8,735 bases of DNA. Source: Pseudomonadota bacterium. GTDB lineage: Bacteria > Pseudomonadota > Alphaproteobacteria > Rhizobiales > Devosiaceae. The notes under the pieces are model-generated. The model had not been told where the DNA came from, ran no database searches, and saw only the letters and a list, made by a program, of their open reading frames with translations. Shown one piece after another: positions 1 to 8,163 of the stretch (the stretch's first letter is position 1; the number at the start of each line of letters is the position of its first letter). Location of the stretch: the NCBI GenBank assembly GCA_023433985.1, contig JAEYTN010000488.1, forward strand, positions 1 to 8,735. Direction: 5' to 3'. Both the position numbers and the translations under genes were made by a program.

Positions 1-282
1 GTCTCGGGCATGACCAATGCCTGGCCCGAGGAGTGCGTAAAGCTGTTCAACGCCGCGAAGGCGGGCGACTTCAAGTCCGCGCTGCCGCTATACCGCCTGA
101 TGACCCCGGCCTTCCACCTCGATACCGATGTGAAGCTCGTGCAGTACATCAAGTTCGCTGAGCACCTGGTGTACGGTGCGCCGGAGCACACCCGGGCGCC
201 GAGGCTGTCGCTCGAGGGCGAGGAGCGCGCACGGGTCGACGCGGTGATCCGGAAGACGATCGAGGGGCTCAAGGCGCTCTAG
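1..282 (+). CDS. DHDPS-family lyase, C-terminal part (5' end outside window)
   Basis: The reading frame is open from the first base, so the ATG at position 10 is internal; about 93 C-terminal residues of a roughly 300-residue protein are present. The stretch resembles the end of dihydrodipicolinate synthase/N-acetylneuraminate lyase (class I aldolase, TIM barrel) proteins: a helix reading NAWPEECVKLFNAAKAGD, then HLDTDVKLVQYIKFAEHL, then an RAPRLSLEGEERARVDAVI tail typical of the C-terminal helical region. The Schiff-base lysine and the YYxxP region lie upstream and cannot be inspected. Family members in hydroxyproline loci act as delta1-pyrroline-4-hydroxy-2-carboxylate deaminase, forming 2-oxoglutarate semialdehyde; given the epimerase and dehydrogenase across the junction this is the best guess. 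A true DapA or another aldolase/dehydratase of the family is possible. It converges on the leftward operon, and its TAG overlaps the neighbouring gene's stop. Family is confident, function is inferred. Confidence 0.85.
   Translation, partial: VSGMTNAWPEECVKLFNAAKAGDFKSALPLYRLMTPAFHLDTDVKLVQYIKFAEHLVYGAPEHTRAPRLSLEGEERARVDAVIRKTIEGLKAL
279..282. other. Shared convergent stop codons (CTAG)
   Basis: The palindrome CTAG at 279-282 gives TAG on the plus strand (280-282), ending the DHDPS-family gene, and TAG on the minus strand (281-279), ending the reductase gene. The two convergent genes therefore meet with a four-base overlap and no intergenic space; any terminator must lie inside the opposite gene. 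I see no convincing hairpin with a T run nearby. Confidence 0.9.
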
Positions 283-1283
283 CCGGCGTAGCGAAGCACC
301 ATCGCGTACTCCTCGTCGGTCAGCGGGATGCCGCCGGCTGCCCGTTCCCGGCGATTGGCGTAGCGCCGGTCACCCGGCAGCCGCTCCTGCCCGGCGTCGT
401 GGATTTCGGCGATCAGTCCCTCCATCCGCGCCGCGAAATCCGCCACCGCACCGAGCCCCGGATCGACCACGATGTAGGTCTGAGCCGTATTCGGCGTTGC
501 CGCGCCGGGGTGCCCCGCGAAGTCCACCTCGTACGAGAAGCGTCCACCCGCGAGCCCGGCCGCCATGACCTCCATCATCATGGCGATGGACGAGCCCTTG
601 TAGCCGCCAAAGGCGAGCAACGCGCCGCCATCCAGTACGGCCTTCGGGTCGGTGGTCGGGTTGCCATGCCGGTCCACGCCCGCGCCCTCCGGCAGCCGGT
701 GCCCCTCGCGCGCCGCGATCTGCACGTCGCCGTTGGAGAGCGCGCTCGACGCCTGGTCGAACACCAGCGGATCGCCGCCGGCCCGCGGCACGGCGAAGCC
801 GAGCGGGTTGGTGCCGTAGAGCTTGCGGTGTCCGCCATGCGGCACCACGGACGACATCGAGTTGATCATCGCGAGGGCAACCAGCCCCTCGCGGGCGAAC
901 GGCTCGATATCGGGCCACACGGCGCTGAAGTGGTGCGCGTTCCGCACCGTCAGCAGCGCGATGCCGTTGGCCCGGGCCTTCCGCACCAAGGCAGGGCGAG
1001 CCGCCTCCAGCACCGGCAGGGCGAAGCCGTTCCGGCCGTCGCCACGCAGCATTCCGGGCGCCACGTCCTCTAGGGCCGGCTCGGCCCGGCCATCCACCCA
1101 GCCCGCTTCGAGCGAACTCAGGTAGGCCGGGATGCGGAACACACCATGGCTCTTCGCCCCGTCCCCCTCGGCCGTCGCCATGTTGCGGGCGATGATCCGC
1201 GCCACCTCGGCCGTGCAACCGTGCCGCTCGAACGCCCTCGCGATCAGCGCCACCAGCTCGTCGAAGCCGATCCGCACGCTCAT
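279..1283 (-). CDS. LDH2/MDH2-family oxidoreductase, probable delta1-pyrroline-2-carboxylate reductase
   Basis: A 334-residue protein, the usual length for the malate/L-lactate dehydrogenase type 2 family, which uses a non-Rossmann NAD(P)H fold. Visible motifs in order: [12 protein letters not shown] (44-55), the double histidine of NAHHFSAVW (115-123), [11 protein letters not shown] (157-167), a [12 protein letters not shown] segment (176-187), and [19 protein letters not shown] (226-244), all in family order. In hydroxyproline and D-amino-acid loci such enzymes reduce delta1-pyrroline-2-carboxylate (and piperideine-2-carboxylate) to L-proline (or pipecolate). That fits the two adjacent 3-hydroxyproline dehydratases, whose product is this cyclic imine. 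It is the last gene of the leftward operon. The ATG at 1283 was chosen because it overlaps the upstream TGA as ATGA; longer in-frame extensions run into the upstream gene and add no family-like sequence. A malate, ureidoglycolate or sulfolactate dehydrogenase role cannot be excluded by motif alone, but context argues against it. Confidence 0.88.
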   Translation of the reverse strand: MSVRIGFDELVALIARAFERHGCTAEVARIIARNMATAEGDGAKSHGVFRIPAYLSSLEAGWVDGRAEPALEDVAPGMLRGDGRNGFALPVLEAARPALVRKARANGIALLTVRNAHHFSAVWPDIEPFAREGLVALAMINSMSSVVPHGGHRKLYGTNPLGFAVPRAGGDPLVFDQASSALSNGDVQIAAREGHRLPEGAGVDRHGNPTTDPKAVLDGGALLAFGGYKGSSIAMMMEVMAAGLAGGRFSYEVDFAGHPGAATPNTAQTYIVVDPGLGAVADFAARMEGLIAEIHDAGQERLPGDRRYANRRERAAGGIPLTDEEYAMVLRYAG

Positions 1284-2314
1284 CCGATCCGCGGCCAGGT
1301 GTCGGACAGCCGGTAGCCCGCCGGCCACGGGTCCTCCGGGTCCAGCATCTCCGTACGTGTCCCGGTGATCCATGCCCGCCCGGTGATCGAGGGGATGATC
1401 GCGGGCTTGCCGGCCAGAGTGGTGTCGGCCGTGATCCGCCCGATGAACTCCGAGCCGATGATGGAGCGGGCCACGTAGGTGTCGCCGACCGCCATCTCGC
1501 CCTTGGCCCGCAGCACCGCCATTCGCGCCGACGCGCCGGTACCGGTGGGTGAGCGGTCGATCTTGCCCGGCTGAATCGCCACGGCATTGGCCGCCGTCAG
1601 TGCGCCGTCTGCCCGGCGCTCCACCGGCGCCGCGATCTGGCAGAAGGAGAAGTGAGTCCAGTCCGGATTGGTCGGGTGTGCGAACCCCAGTTGCTCATTG
1701 GCCGCCCGGGTGATGCGGATGCCAGTTTCGGCGAGGTCGCGCGCCTCGTCGGGCGACACGCCGAACCCCAGCGCATGCGCGTCGACGATAACGAAGCTGT
1801 CGCCGCCATAGCCGGTATCCACCGTCAACGTACCGACGCCCTCCACCTCCAGCGTCGCGTCCAGTCGGTCGGCGAAGCTCGGCACGTTGGTGACGGTGAT
1901 CGACTGCGCCTTGCCTCCCTGGCAACGCGCCACGACCTCCACCAGCCCGCCCGGCGCCTCGAGGGTGAGGCGCGTCTCCGGCTCGGTCATCGGAATGATG
2001 CCGGTGTCGAGCAGCACGGTGGCGACACAAATCGAGTTGGACCCCGACATGGGCGGCGTATCCTCGGGCTCCATGATGATGAAGCCCATCTGCGCCTTCG
2101 GGTTCTTGGGAGGCACCAGCAGGTTGACGTGCCGGTAGACGCCGCCACGCGGTTCGTTCAGCACGAAGTTCCGCAGCGTCCCGTCGCGGGCAATGAAGCG
2201 CGACTGCTCCCACAGCGTCTCGCCCGGCGGCGGGGCCACGCCCCCGACGATCACGTCGCCCACCTCGCCCTCGGCATGGCAGCCGACGATCTGGATGGCT
2301 TTGGCGGATCTCAT
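1280..2314 (-). CDS. Proline racemase family, Ser/Thr type; probable trans-3-hydroxy-L-proline dehydratase
   Basis: A 344-residue proline racemase superfamily protein. The N-terminus has the H-x-x-G-E motif ([11 protein letters not shown], 11-21); the body has [11 protein letters not shown] and the [12 protein letters not shown] segment (168-179). The two catalytic positions, normally cysteines in racemases and epimerases, are Ser90 ([10 protein letters not shown]) and Thr257 ([14 protein letters not shown]). Loss of the second cysteine to Thr is known for trans-3-hydroxy-L-proline dehydratases, which remove water instead of inverting C-alpha and release delta1-pyrroline-2-carboxylate. With Ser at the first position as well, two-base epimerisation by thiols is impossible as seen. 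The start at 2314 overlaps the upstream gene's stop as ATGA, implying translational coupling; the downstream reductase is joined in the same way. Family membership is certain. Dehydratase rather than epimerase activity is inferred from the catalytic pair and from the cis-3 dehydratase and imine reductase on either side. Confidence 0.88.
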   Translation of the reverse strand: MRSAKAIQIVGCHAEGEVGDVIVGGVAPPPGETLWEQSRFIARDGTLRNFVLNEPRGGVYRHVNLLVPPKNPKAQMGFIIMEPEDTPPMSGSNSICVATVLLDTGIIPMTEPETRLTLEAPGGLVEVVARCQGGKAQSITVTNVPSFADRLDATLEVEGVGTLTVDTGYGGDSFVIVDAHALGFGVSPDEARDLAETGIRITRAANEQLGFAHPTNPDWTHFSFCQIAAPVERRADGALTAANAVAIQPGKIDRSPTGTGASARMAVLRAKGEMAVGDTYVARSIIGSEFIGRITADTTLAGKPAIIPSITGRAWITGTRTEMLDPEDPWPAGYRLSDTWPRIG

Positions 2315-3414
2315 GAGATCACCAGCACCGGTTCGCCCAGCACGTCCAGCAGCGGCGTGACGCCCAGCCCCGGAGCATCCGACGCCGTCATCGTCCCGTT
2401 CACCCGCTTCGGCGCCCCCTCGGCAATGTCGACGGTGCCGTAGGAGTTGAAATCCGTCGCGGTGAAGCAGAAGCGCTCCGGCGTGGAGCGCGCGAGATGG
2501 GCAATCGTCGCCGTCACAATGTCGCCGCCCCAGGTGTCCTCGATGGTCATCGGGATGCCGTGCGCCACGCAAAGGTCGCGCATCAGCCTGGCCTTGGTCA
2601 GCCCGCCGACCTTGGAAATCTTGAGGTTGATGACGTCGAAGGCGTCGTCGGCAATGCCGCGGGTGAGGTCGTTCACCGAGCCGATGTTCTCGTCCAGCAC
2701 GAAGGGCAGGGAGGTCCGCCGGCGGATCGACACGCTCTCCTCATAGGTCATGCAGGGTTGCTCGATATAGACGTCGAGGTCGGACACGGCGCCCACCACG
2801 CGCGCCGCATCGGCCATGGTCCAGCCGGTATTGGCGTCGGCGACGAGGATATCGGTCGGCTGCAGGATCTCGCGGCAGGCGCGGATGCGGGCAATGTCGT
2901 CGGCCGCATCGCCGCCCACCTTGAGCTGGAATTTCGTATAGCCTTCAGCGCGGTAGCCGGCGATCTTCTCGGCCATCACGCCAGAGTCCTCCTGGCTGAT
3001 CGCCCGGTAGAGCTTGATCGTCTCCTGCTCGGCACCGCCCAGCAGCTTGTAGACTGGCAGGCCCGCGACCTTGCCCAGAATGTCCCAGCAGGCAATGTCG
3101 ATCGGCGCCTTGGCGTAAGGGTGGCCGCGCAGCACGGTATCCATCCGCCGATTGAGCGGTCCCAGGTCGGTCGGGTCCATCCCCAGCAGCTTCGGGCCGA
3201 ACTCGGCTATGCCGGCGCGCACTCCCGTGGCGTAGGAGGGGAGGTAAGCCGAGCCGAGCGGGCAGCACTCGGCATAACCTGTTAGGCCGGCGTCCGTCTC
3301 CACGGCCACGACGGTGGAATCGAACACCTCCATGAAGTTGCCGCCGGACCAGTTGTAGCGGCCCTCCCGCAGCGGCAAGTCCACCTGCCAGGCCTTGATT
3401 GCGGTGATCTTCAT
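2311..3414 (-). CDS. Enolase-superfamily cis-3-hydroxy-L-proline dehydratase
   Basis: A 367-residue mandelate racemase/muconate lactonizing enzyme family protein with an N-terminal capping domain (about 1-125) and a TIM barrel. Metal ligands appear as Asp193 (VADAN), Glu218 (YIEQPC) and Asp241 (VLDEN). Candidate acid/base lysines are Lys165 (FQLKVGG) and Lys265 (NLKISKVGG) on opposite faces of the site. The first lysine of the usual KxK motif is replaced by Gln163. The capping-domain stretch [16 protein letters not shown], the [13 protein letters not shown] segment and the tail [16 protein letters not shown] resemble my recollection of the cis-3-hydroxy-L-proline dehydratase described from Labrenzia aggregata, which makes delta1-pyrroline-2-carboxylate. 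The main alternative within the superfamily is hydroxyproline-betaine or proline-betaine 2-epimerase. Placement between two proline racemase homologues and upstream of an imine reductase supports the dehydratase call. It starts 16 bases after the epimerase stop and its TGA overlaps the next ATG. Confidence 0.87.
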   Translation of the reverse strand: MKITAIKAWQVDLPLREGRYNWSGGNFMEVFDSTVVAVETDAGLTGYAECCPLGSAYLPSYATGVRAGIAEFGPKLLGMDPTDLGPLNRRMDTVLRGHPYAKAPIDIACWDILGKVAGLPVYKLLGGAEQETIKLYRAISQEDSGVMAEKIAGYRAEGYTKFQLKVGGDAADDIARIRACREILQPTDILVADANTGWTMADAARVVGAVSDLDVYIEQPCMTYEESVSIRRRTSLPFVLDENIGSVNDLTRGIADDAFDVINLKISKVGGLTKARLMRDLCVAHGIPMTIEDTWGGDIVTATIAHLARSTPERFCFTATDFNSYGTVDIAEGAPKRVNGTMTASDAPGLGVTPLLDVLGEPVLVIS

Positions 3415-3430
3415 GGTTTGCCCCCGGGTG

Positions 3431-4432
3431 TCAGACCAGCGAAAAGCCGTGCGCGAACGGATCGCGGTCGTCGATGAAGATGGTGTTGAGCCCCGTCTGC
3501 CGCGCCCAGCCGGCGATCGAGGGGATGATGCCGTCGTAGTTGCCGACCTGCGCCTGCGCCTCGACCCGGCCGTTGAACAGCGAGCCGATGATCGACTCGT
3601 GGATGAATTCGTCGCCGACCTTCAGCTTGCCCTTGGCCGCCCACTGCGCCATCCGTGCCGAAGTGCCGGTGCCACAGGGCGAGCGGTCGATCGCCTTGTC
3701 GCCGTAGAACACGGCGTTCCGCGCCGTCGCGCCTTTCGCGCGGGGCTTGCCCGTCCACATGATGTGCGACAGCCCGCGGATTTCCGGCTTTTCGGGGTGG
3801 ATGAACTCGTAGCGCTCGGTCATCGCCGTGCGCAGAGCAGGGGACCAGCGCAGCAGGTCGCCCACCGACACATCGGCAAGGTCGGTGAAGTTCTTCTGCG
3901 GGTCGACGATGCAGTAGAAATTGCCGCCATAGGCCACGTCCACCACCAGCTTCCCGAGGCCCGGCGCGTCGATCTCCAGCCCCTCGGAATGGAGGAAGCT
4001 CGCGATGTTGGTGAGCCGCACCTCCTCGACGTATTCGCCTTCCATCCGGTACTCGGCCGTCACCAGCCCGGCCGGCACGTCGAGCTTCACCACACCGGGC
4101 GTCTTCGGGCTCATCAGTCCGTTCTCGATCGCCATGGTCACCGTGCCGATGGTGCCGTGCCCGCACATGGGCAGGCAGCCCGAAGTCTCGATGAACAGGA
4201 TCGCGATGTCGGCATCCTCCCGCGTCGGCGGATAGAGGATCGAACCACTCATCACGTCGTGGCCGCGCGGCTCGAACATCAGGCCCTTGCGGATCCAGTC
4301 GTGGTTGGCGAGGAAGTCGGCGCGCCTCTCGATCATGCTGGCGCCCTTGAGGATCGGGCCGCCGCCCGCCACCAGCCGCACCGGATTGCCGCAGGTGTGT
4401 CCGTCGATGCAGGTGAAGGTGTGTCGTGCCAT
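3431..4432 (-). CDS. 4-hydroxyproline 2-epimerase (proline racemase family, Cys/Cys)
   Basis: A 333-residue cytosolic, cofactor-independent epimerase expected to interconvert trans-4-hydroxy-L-proline and cis-4-hydroxy-D-proline, the first step of bacterial hydroxyproline catabolism (called HypRE or LhpA in studied species). Both catalytic cysteines are present: Cys90 in [10 protein letters not shown] and Cys253 in [14 protein letters not shown]. Other family landmarks are the N-terminal [12 protein letters not shown] (10-21), [12 protein letters not shown] (53-64), [11 protein letters not shown] (167-177) and IIPSIAGWA near the C-terminus. The GHTCGNPVR and [12 protein letters not shown] segments are those of hydroxyproline epimerases rather than classical proline racemases, although assay is needed to tell proline from hydroxyproline. 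The ATG at 4432 follows the dehydrogenase stop by two bases; a longer in-frame reading exists but lies antisense-like within the upstream gene's frame and carries no family sequence. The product would feed the FAD enzyme encoded immediately upstream. Confidence 0.93.
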   Translation of the reverse strand: MARHTFTCIDGHTCGNPVRLVAGGGPILKGASMIERRADFLANHDWIRKGLMFEPRGHDVMSGSILYPPTREDADIAILFIETSGCLPMCGHGTIGTVTMAIENGLMSPKTPGVVKLDVPAGLVTAEYRMEGEYVEEVRLTNIASFLHSEGLEIDAPGLGKLVVDVAYGGNFYCIVDPQKNFTDLADVSVGDLLRWSPALRTAMTERYEFIHPEKPEIRGLSHIMWTGKPRAKGATARNAVFYGDKAIDRSPCGTGTSARMAQWAAKGKLKVGDEFIHESIIGSLFNGRVEAQAQVGNYDGIIPSIAGWARQTGLNTIFIDDRDPFAHGFSLV

Positions 4433-4434
4433 GG

Positions 4435-5688
4435 TCAGAACCGCTGAGGAGAGAAGGGGGCGAGGTCGATCGACGGTGTCGCCCCGGTGATGATGTCGGT
4501 GACGAGCCGTCCGGCCGCCGCCGATTGCGTCAGCCCCAGGTGCCCGTGGCCGAAAGCATAGACGATGCGGGGGCTCGGGCGCGAGCGGCCGATAGCCGGC
4601 AGGCTGTCGGGCAGCGAGGGGCGGAAACCCATCCACTGCGCGCCGCCGGTGGTCTTGAGCCCCGGCATCAGCCGCGCCGCCTTGGTCAGCATCGCGTCGG
4701 CGCGCTTGTAGTTGGGCGGCAGCTTCAGCCCGCCCAGCTCCACCGCACCGCCCACCCGGATGCCTGTCGAAAGCGGTGTCACCACGAAGCCGTGGCCGCC
4801 GAACACCAGCTGGCGTTTCAGGTCGAAGGCGCCGGGGGGCAGGGTGGTGTTGTAGCCGCGCTCCGTCTCGAGCGGGATCAGGTCGCCCAGCGGCGCGGTC
4901 AGCGCCCGCGACCAGGCCCCGCCCGCTACCACCACATGCGCGGCCGTCAGCTTCGAGCCATCGGCGAAGGTGATGACCACCCCCGCCTCGAGCGGATCGA
5001 GCCGCGCGACCTCGCCCTGCCGGAACTCCACGCCCCGCGCCATCGCCGCATCGGCGACGGCCCTCGTGTAGTCGTAGGGGTCCGAGACCGTCTGCCACTT
5101 CGGAATGAACGTCGCCGCGATGATGCTCGGCGCCAGCCCGGGCTGCAGTTCGGCCAGTTCCGCCCGACGCACCAATCGGTGCTCGATCCCCTCCGCGGTC
5201 TTCGCCGCGAGTTCATGCTGCGCGGCCCGGATCTCGGCTTCGCTCTCGTAGAGCTCAAGCACACCGTCCGAGCGCACCATGTGCCCGAGCCCGGCCGATG
5301 CCACCAGTGCTTCCGTCTCGCGCCCGGCCAGCCGCATCATCTCGGCCTGCGCCTTGATACTCGCCTGCACCCGGTCGGGCCAACCGGCGCGCCAGAACCG
5401 CATCAGCCACGGCGTCAGCTTGGGCAGGTACTCCGGCCGCACCGTGAACGGCCCGAGCGGATCGCTCAGCCAGCGCGGCAGCTTCCTCAGCACATCCTTG
5501 GTGGCGAGCGGCATGATGTCCGAGAACGCGAACGCCCCGGCATTGTCGCGGCTCGTCTCCTCGGCCACGCCCCTGCGGTCGATCAGCAGGACCTGCCGTC
5601 CCGCCTCGGCGAGCTTGTAGGCCGTGGCAACGCCGATGATGCCGGCGCCGATCACGGCGATGTCGATACTGGTGCTGGTACTGGTCAT
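4435..5688 (-). CDS. FAD-dependent D-amino-acid (cis-4-hydroxy-D-proline) dehydrogenase, DAO/DadA family
   Basis: A 417-residue flavoprotein of the DAO family. An N-terminal Rossmann motif follows the start (IAVIGAGIIG, 10-19) with the acidic ribose contact at Asp37 (LLIDRRG); a second FAD-contact motif is HVVVAGGAWS (251-260). The C-terminal landmarks are MGFRPSLPDSLPAIGRS (353-369) and FGHGHLGLTQSAAAGRLVTD (379-398), as in DadA-like D-amino-acid dehydrogenases. In hydroxyproline loci this enzyme oxidises cis-4-hydroxy-D-proline to delta1-pyrroline-4-hydroxy-2-carboxylate, passing electrons to the membrane chain (dehydrogenase) or oxygen (oxidase); sequence does not tell which. D-proline could also be a substrate, giving the imine that the last operon gene would reduce. 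It is placed between livF (six bases upstream) and the epimerase (two bases downstream). The N-terminus starts with a short Thr-Ser repeat. Family is certain, substrate is inferred from the adjacent epimerase. Confidence 0.9.
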   Translation of the reverse strand: MTSTSTSIDIAVIGAGIIGVATAYKLAEAGRQVLLIDRRGVAEETSRDNAGAFAFSDIMPLATKDVLRKLPRWLSDPLGPFTVRPEYLPKLTPWLMRFWRAGWPDRVQASIKAQAEMMRLAGRETEALVASAGLGHMVRSDGVLELYESEAEIRAAQHELAAKTAEGIEHRLVRRAELAELQPGLAPSIIAATFIPKWQTVSDPYDYTRAVADAAMARGVEFRQGEVARLDPLEAGVVITFADGSKLTAAHVVVAGGAWSRALTAPLGDLIPLETERGYNTTLPPGAFDLKRQLVFGGHGFVVTPLSTGIRVGGAVELGGLKLPPNYKRADAMLTKAARLMPGLKTTGGAQWMGFRPSLPDSLPAIGRSRPSPRIVYAFGHGHLGLTQSAAAGRLVTDIITGATPSIDLAPFSPQRF

Positions 5689-5694
5689 GGAAAC

Positions 5695-6403
<709 letters not shown>

Positions 6404-6414
<11 letters not shown>

Positions 6415-7183
6415 GGCTGTCCTCCTCAACCCCGAGGTAGGCTTCGATCACCCGCGGGTTGCTCTGGATCTCCTTGGGCGCTCCCTCGGCGATCATCACG
6501 CCGTGGTCCAGCACGCTGATCCGCTCGGAAATCCGCATCACCAGCCCGGTATCGTGCTCGATCAGCAGCACCGCGACGCCGCGCTCGTCGCGGATGCGGC
6601 CGATCAGCCCGATCAACTCTTCCTTCTCGCCCGCCGTCAGCCCGGCCGCCGGCTCGTCGAGCAGCAGCAGCCTGGGCTGCGTCGCCAGCGCCCGGGCGAT
6701 CTCGACGCGGCGCTGCCAGCCATAGGGCAGGGTGGTCGCCTCGCGGTCCCAGCCCTCGGTGATGCCGACGAAGCTCAGGCACTCCTCGGCGACGCCGCGG
6801 ATCGCTGCCTCCTCCCGCCGCTGCCCCGGCAGCCGCAGGATGGCGTCGACGATGTCGGCTGAGGTACGGCAGTGCATCCCCGACATGACATTCTCGGTCA
6901 CGCTCATCTCGCGGAACAGCCGAACGTTCTGGAACGTCCGCGCGATGCCGGCCCGCGTCACCTGGTGCGGCTTCATCCGCAGCGTCTCGGCCCCACCCAT
7001 GCGGATCGAGCCGCGCTGCGGCTTGTAGAAGCCGGTGATGCAGTTGAAGAGCGAGGTCTTGCCGGCGCCGTTGGGCCCGATCAGCGACACGATGGCGCCC
7101 TCGGCGACGGCGAAATTCACGCCCTCCAGCACCTTGGAACCGGCAAAGCTCAGGCTGACATCGTTGAGTTCGAGGAGGCTCAT
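6404..7183 (-). CDS. livG: HAAT-family ABC importer ATP-binding protein LivG
   Basis: A 259-residue ATPase subunit partnering LivF. Walker A is GPNGAGKT (36-43), the Q-loop is ARTFQNVRLF (81-90), the signature region is LPYGWQRRVEIARAL (152-166), Walker B is RLLLLDEP (171-178) and the H-loop is LLIEHD (206-211). The LPYG-x-QRR signature in place of LSGGQ is the LivG hallmark; tryptophan at the x position is uncommon in my experience of the family, where Asp, Glu, Lys or Gln are usual. The ATG at 7183 was chosen because it overlaps the livM stop as ATGA and has GAGGAG six bases upstream; longer in-frame readings run through livM without family sequence. The C-terminal tail (EEDSLGL) overlaps the start of livF. 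It couples ATP hydrolysis to substrate movement through LivH and LivM at the inner membrane. Confidence 0.95.
6420..6426 (-). promoter_or_regulatory. Ribosome-binding site deciding the livF start
   Basis: On the minus strand the bases read AGGAGGA, a full Shine-Dalgarno match, five bases before a TTG at 6414-6412. It sits inside the end of livG. It decides between two in-frame TTG codons (6429 and 6414) in favour of the second, since the first lies upstream of the site. Confidence 0.75.
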
Positions 7184-8163
7184 CGGCGGCTCCTCACCGG
7201 CCAGATGCCGGAGGGGCGGAACAGCATGATCAGCAGCAGGCCCACCGCGAAGATCAGCAGCCGCAGATCGCCGAAATCGCGCAGCAGCTCGGGCGTGAGG
7301 ATGACGATGAAGGCCCCGAGGATGACGCCCGGAATCTTGCCCATGCCGCCCAGGATCACCGCCATCAGGATCAGCACCGATTGCTGGAACGAGAAGCTGT
7401 TGGGCGAGATTGCCCCAAGGTTCGCGGCAAAGAAGGCTCCGCCCACCGCGCCGTAGATGGCGCCGACCACATAGGCGGCGAGCTTCACCCGGACCCGGTC
7501 GATGCCCATGGCCTCGGCCGCGTCCTCGTCGTGCCGCACGTAGAGCCAGGCGCGCCCGAGCCGCGAGTTGGCAAGCCTTACCGAGACCAGCACCGCGATG
7601 ATCGCGAGCACGCAGAACACGTAGTAGAAATCGAGCGGCGTGCGGATATGCCAGCCGAACAGCCACGGCGACTGGATGCCGGAAAGCCCTGACGCGCCGC
7701 CCGTCTCCCGCAAGTTGCGCGCCGCGATGCGCACGATCTCGCCGAAGCCGAGCGTCACGATGGCGAGATAGTCAGAGCGGAGCCGCAGGGTAGGGGTACC
7801 GATGATGATCCCCGCCAGCATGGCGATGACGATGGCCAGCGGCAGTGCCAGCCAGAAGTTCAGCCCCCAATGCAGCGTCGCGATGCCGACCGTGTAGGCG
7901 CCCACGGCGAAGAACGCCGCGAAGCCGAGGTCGAGCAGCCCGGCATAGCCGACCACGATGTTGAGCCCCAGCGCCAGCACTACGTAGAGCAGCGCGTTGG
8001 TCAGGATCACCGTCGCATACTGCCCGAAGATCAGCGGCGCGACGACCATGGCGACCAGTATCGCCAAGATGGCGATGCCGCGCTTCAGCGGCGTATCGAG
8101 GATGGCGGTCAGTCCGCCCCAGGCACTCGGTCGGGCAATGTCACGCGGTCGGGTTTCCGGCAT
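7180..8163 (-). CDS. livM: HAAT-family ABC importer permease LivM
   Basis: A 327-residue inner-membrane permease subunit. Hydrophobic segments are spread over the protein: about 30-47, 51-72, 75-95, 104-122, 180-196, 228-248, 262-290 and 300-317. The first cytoplasmic loop after the GLNIVVGYAGLLDLG segment (66-80) is a LivM landmark, as are LRLRSDYLAIVTLGFGEIVR (126-145) and the ATPase-contact loop RLGRAWLYVRHDEDAAEAMG (201-220). The C-terminal FRPSGIWP also fits. The ATG at 8163 shares one base with the livH stop (TGATG) and has AGGAG eight bases upstream. An N-terminal extension into livH's coding region is possible on paper but shows no permease character. It is intact along its length, in contrast with its partner livH. 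Confidence 0.95.
   Translation of the reverse strand: MPETRPRDIARPSAWGGLTAILDTPLKRGIAILAILVAMVVAPLIFGQYATVILTNALLYVVLALGLNIVVGYAGLLDLGFAAFFAVGAYTVGIATLHWGLNFWLALPLAIVIAMLAGIIIGTPTLRLRSDYLAIVTLGFGEIVRIAARNLRETGGASGLSGIQSPWLFGWHIRTPLDFYYVFCVLAIIAVLVSVRLANSRLGRAWLYVRHDEDAAEAMGIDRVRVKLAAYVVGAIYGAVGGAFFAANLGAISPNSFSFQQSVLILMAVILGGMGKIPGVILGAFIVILTPELLRDFGDLRLLIFAVGLLLIMLFRPSGIWPVRSRR
7190..7195 (-). promoter_or_regulatory. Ribosome-binding site of livG
   Basis: GAGGAG on the minus strand, six bases before the livG ATG at 7183 and inside the last codons of livM. Together with the ATGA stop/start overlap it supports 7183 as the true start. Confidence 0.65.

Noticed and set aside
370..1587. A 405-codon minus-strand frame overlapping the LDH2-type gene in another frame.
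   Set aside because: Dominated by Arg, Gly and Pro, and spans the junction of two real genes; an out-of-frame shadow.
1652..2443. A plus-strand frame of 263 codons opposite the Ser/Thr proline racemase homologue.
   Set aside because: Same shadow composition, crossing a gene boundary on the opposite strand; no family resemblance.
3415..3430. Possible terminator or operator in the 16-base gap between the epimerase and the cis-3 dehydratase (contains CCCGGG).
   Set aside because: Too short for a stem-loop with a T run; the G-rich bases more likely act as a weak ribosome-binding site.
3395..4447. A 350-codon plus-strand frame opposite the epimerase gene.
   Set aside because: Low-complexity Arg/His/Asp-rich composition and complete overlap with the well-supported 4-hydroxyproline epimerase; no domain seen.
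4433..5098. N-terminal extension of the epimerase frame by 222 codons into the dehydrogenase gene, suggesting a fusion.
   Set aside because: The extension is an out-of-frame translation of the FAD enzyme with no domain, and the epimerase family starts exactly at the ATG at 4432.
5665..5688. Short ACCAGT/ACCAGC tandem repeat at the start of the dehydrogenase, considered as a phase-variable tract.
   Set aside because: Only about three six-base units that are not identical; unit changes would keep the frame, so no on/off switching is expected.
7184..7666. Long N-terminal extension of livG through livM.
   Set aside because: Out-of-frame with livM and Arg/Ala-rich; the ATG at 7183 has a ribosome-binding site and an ATGA overlap and gives the standard LivG length.
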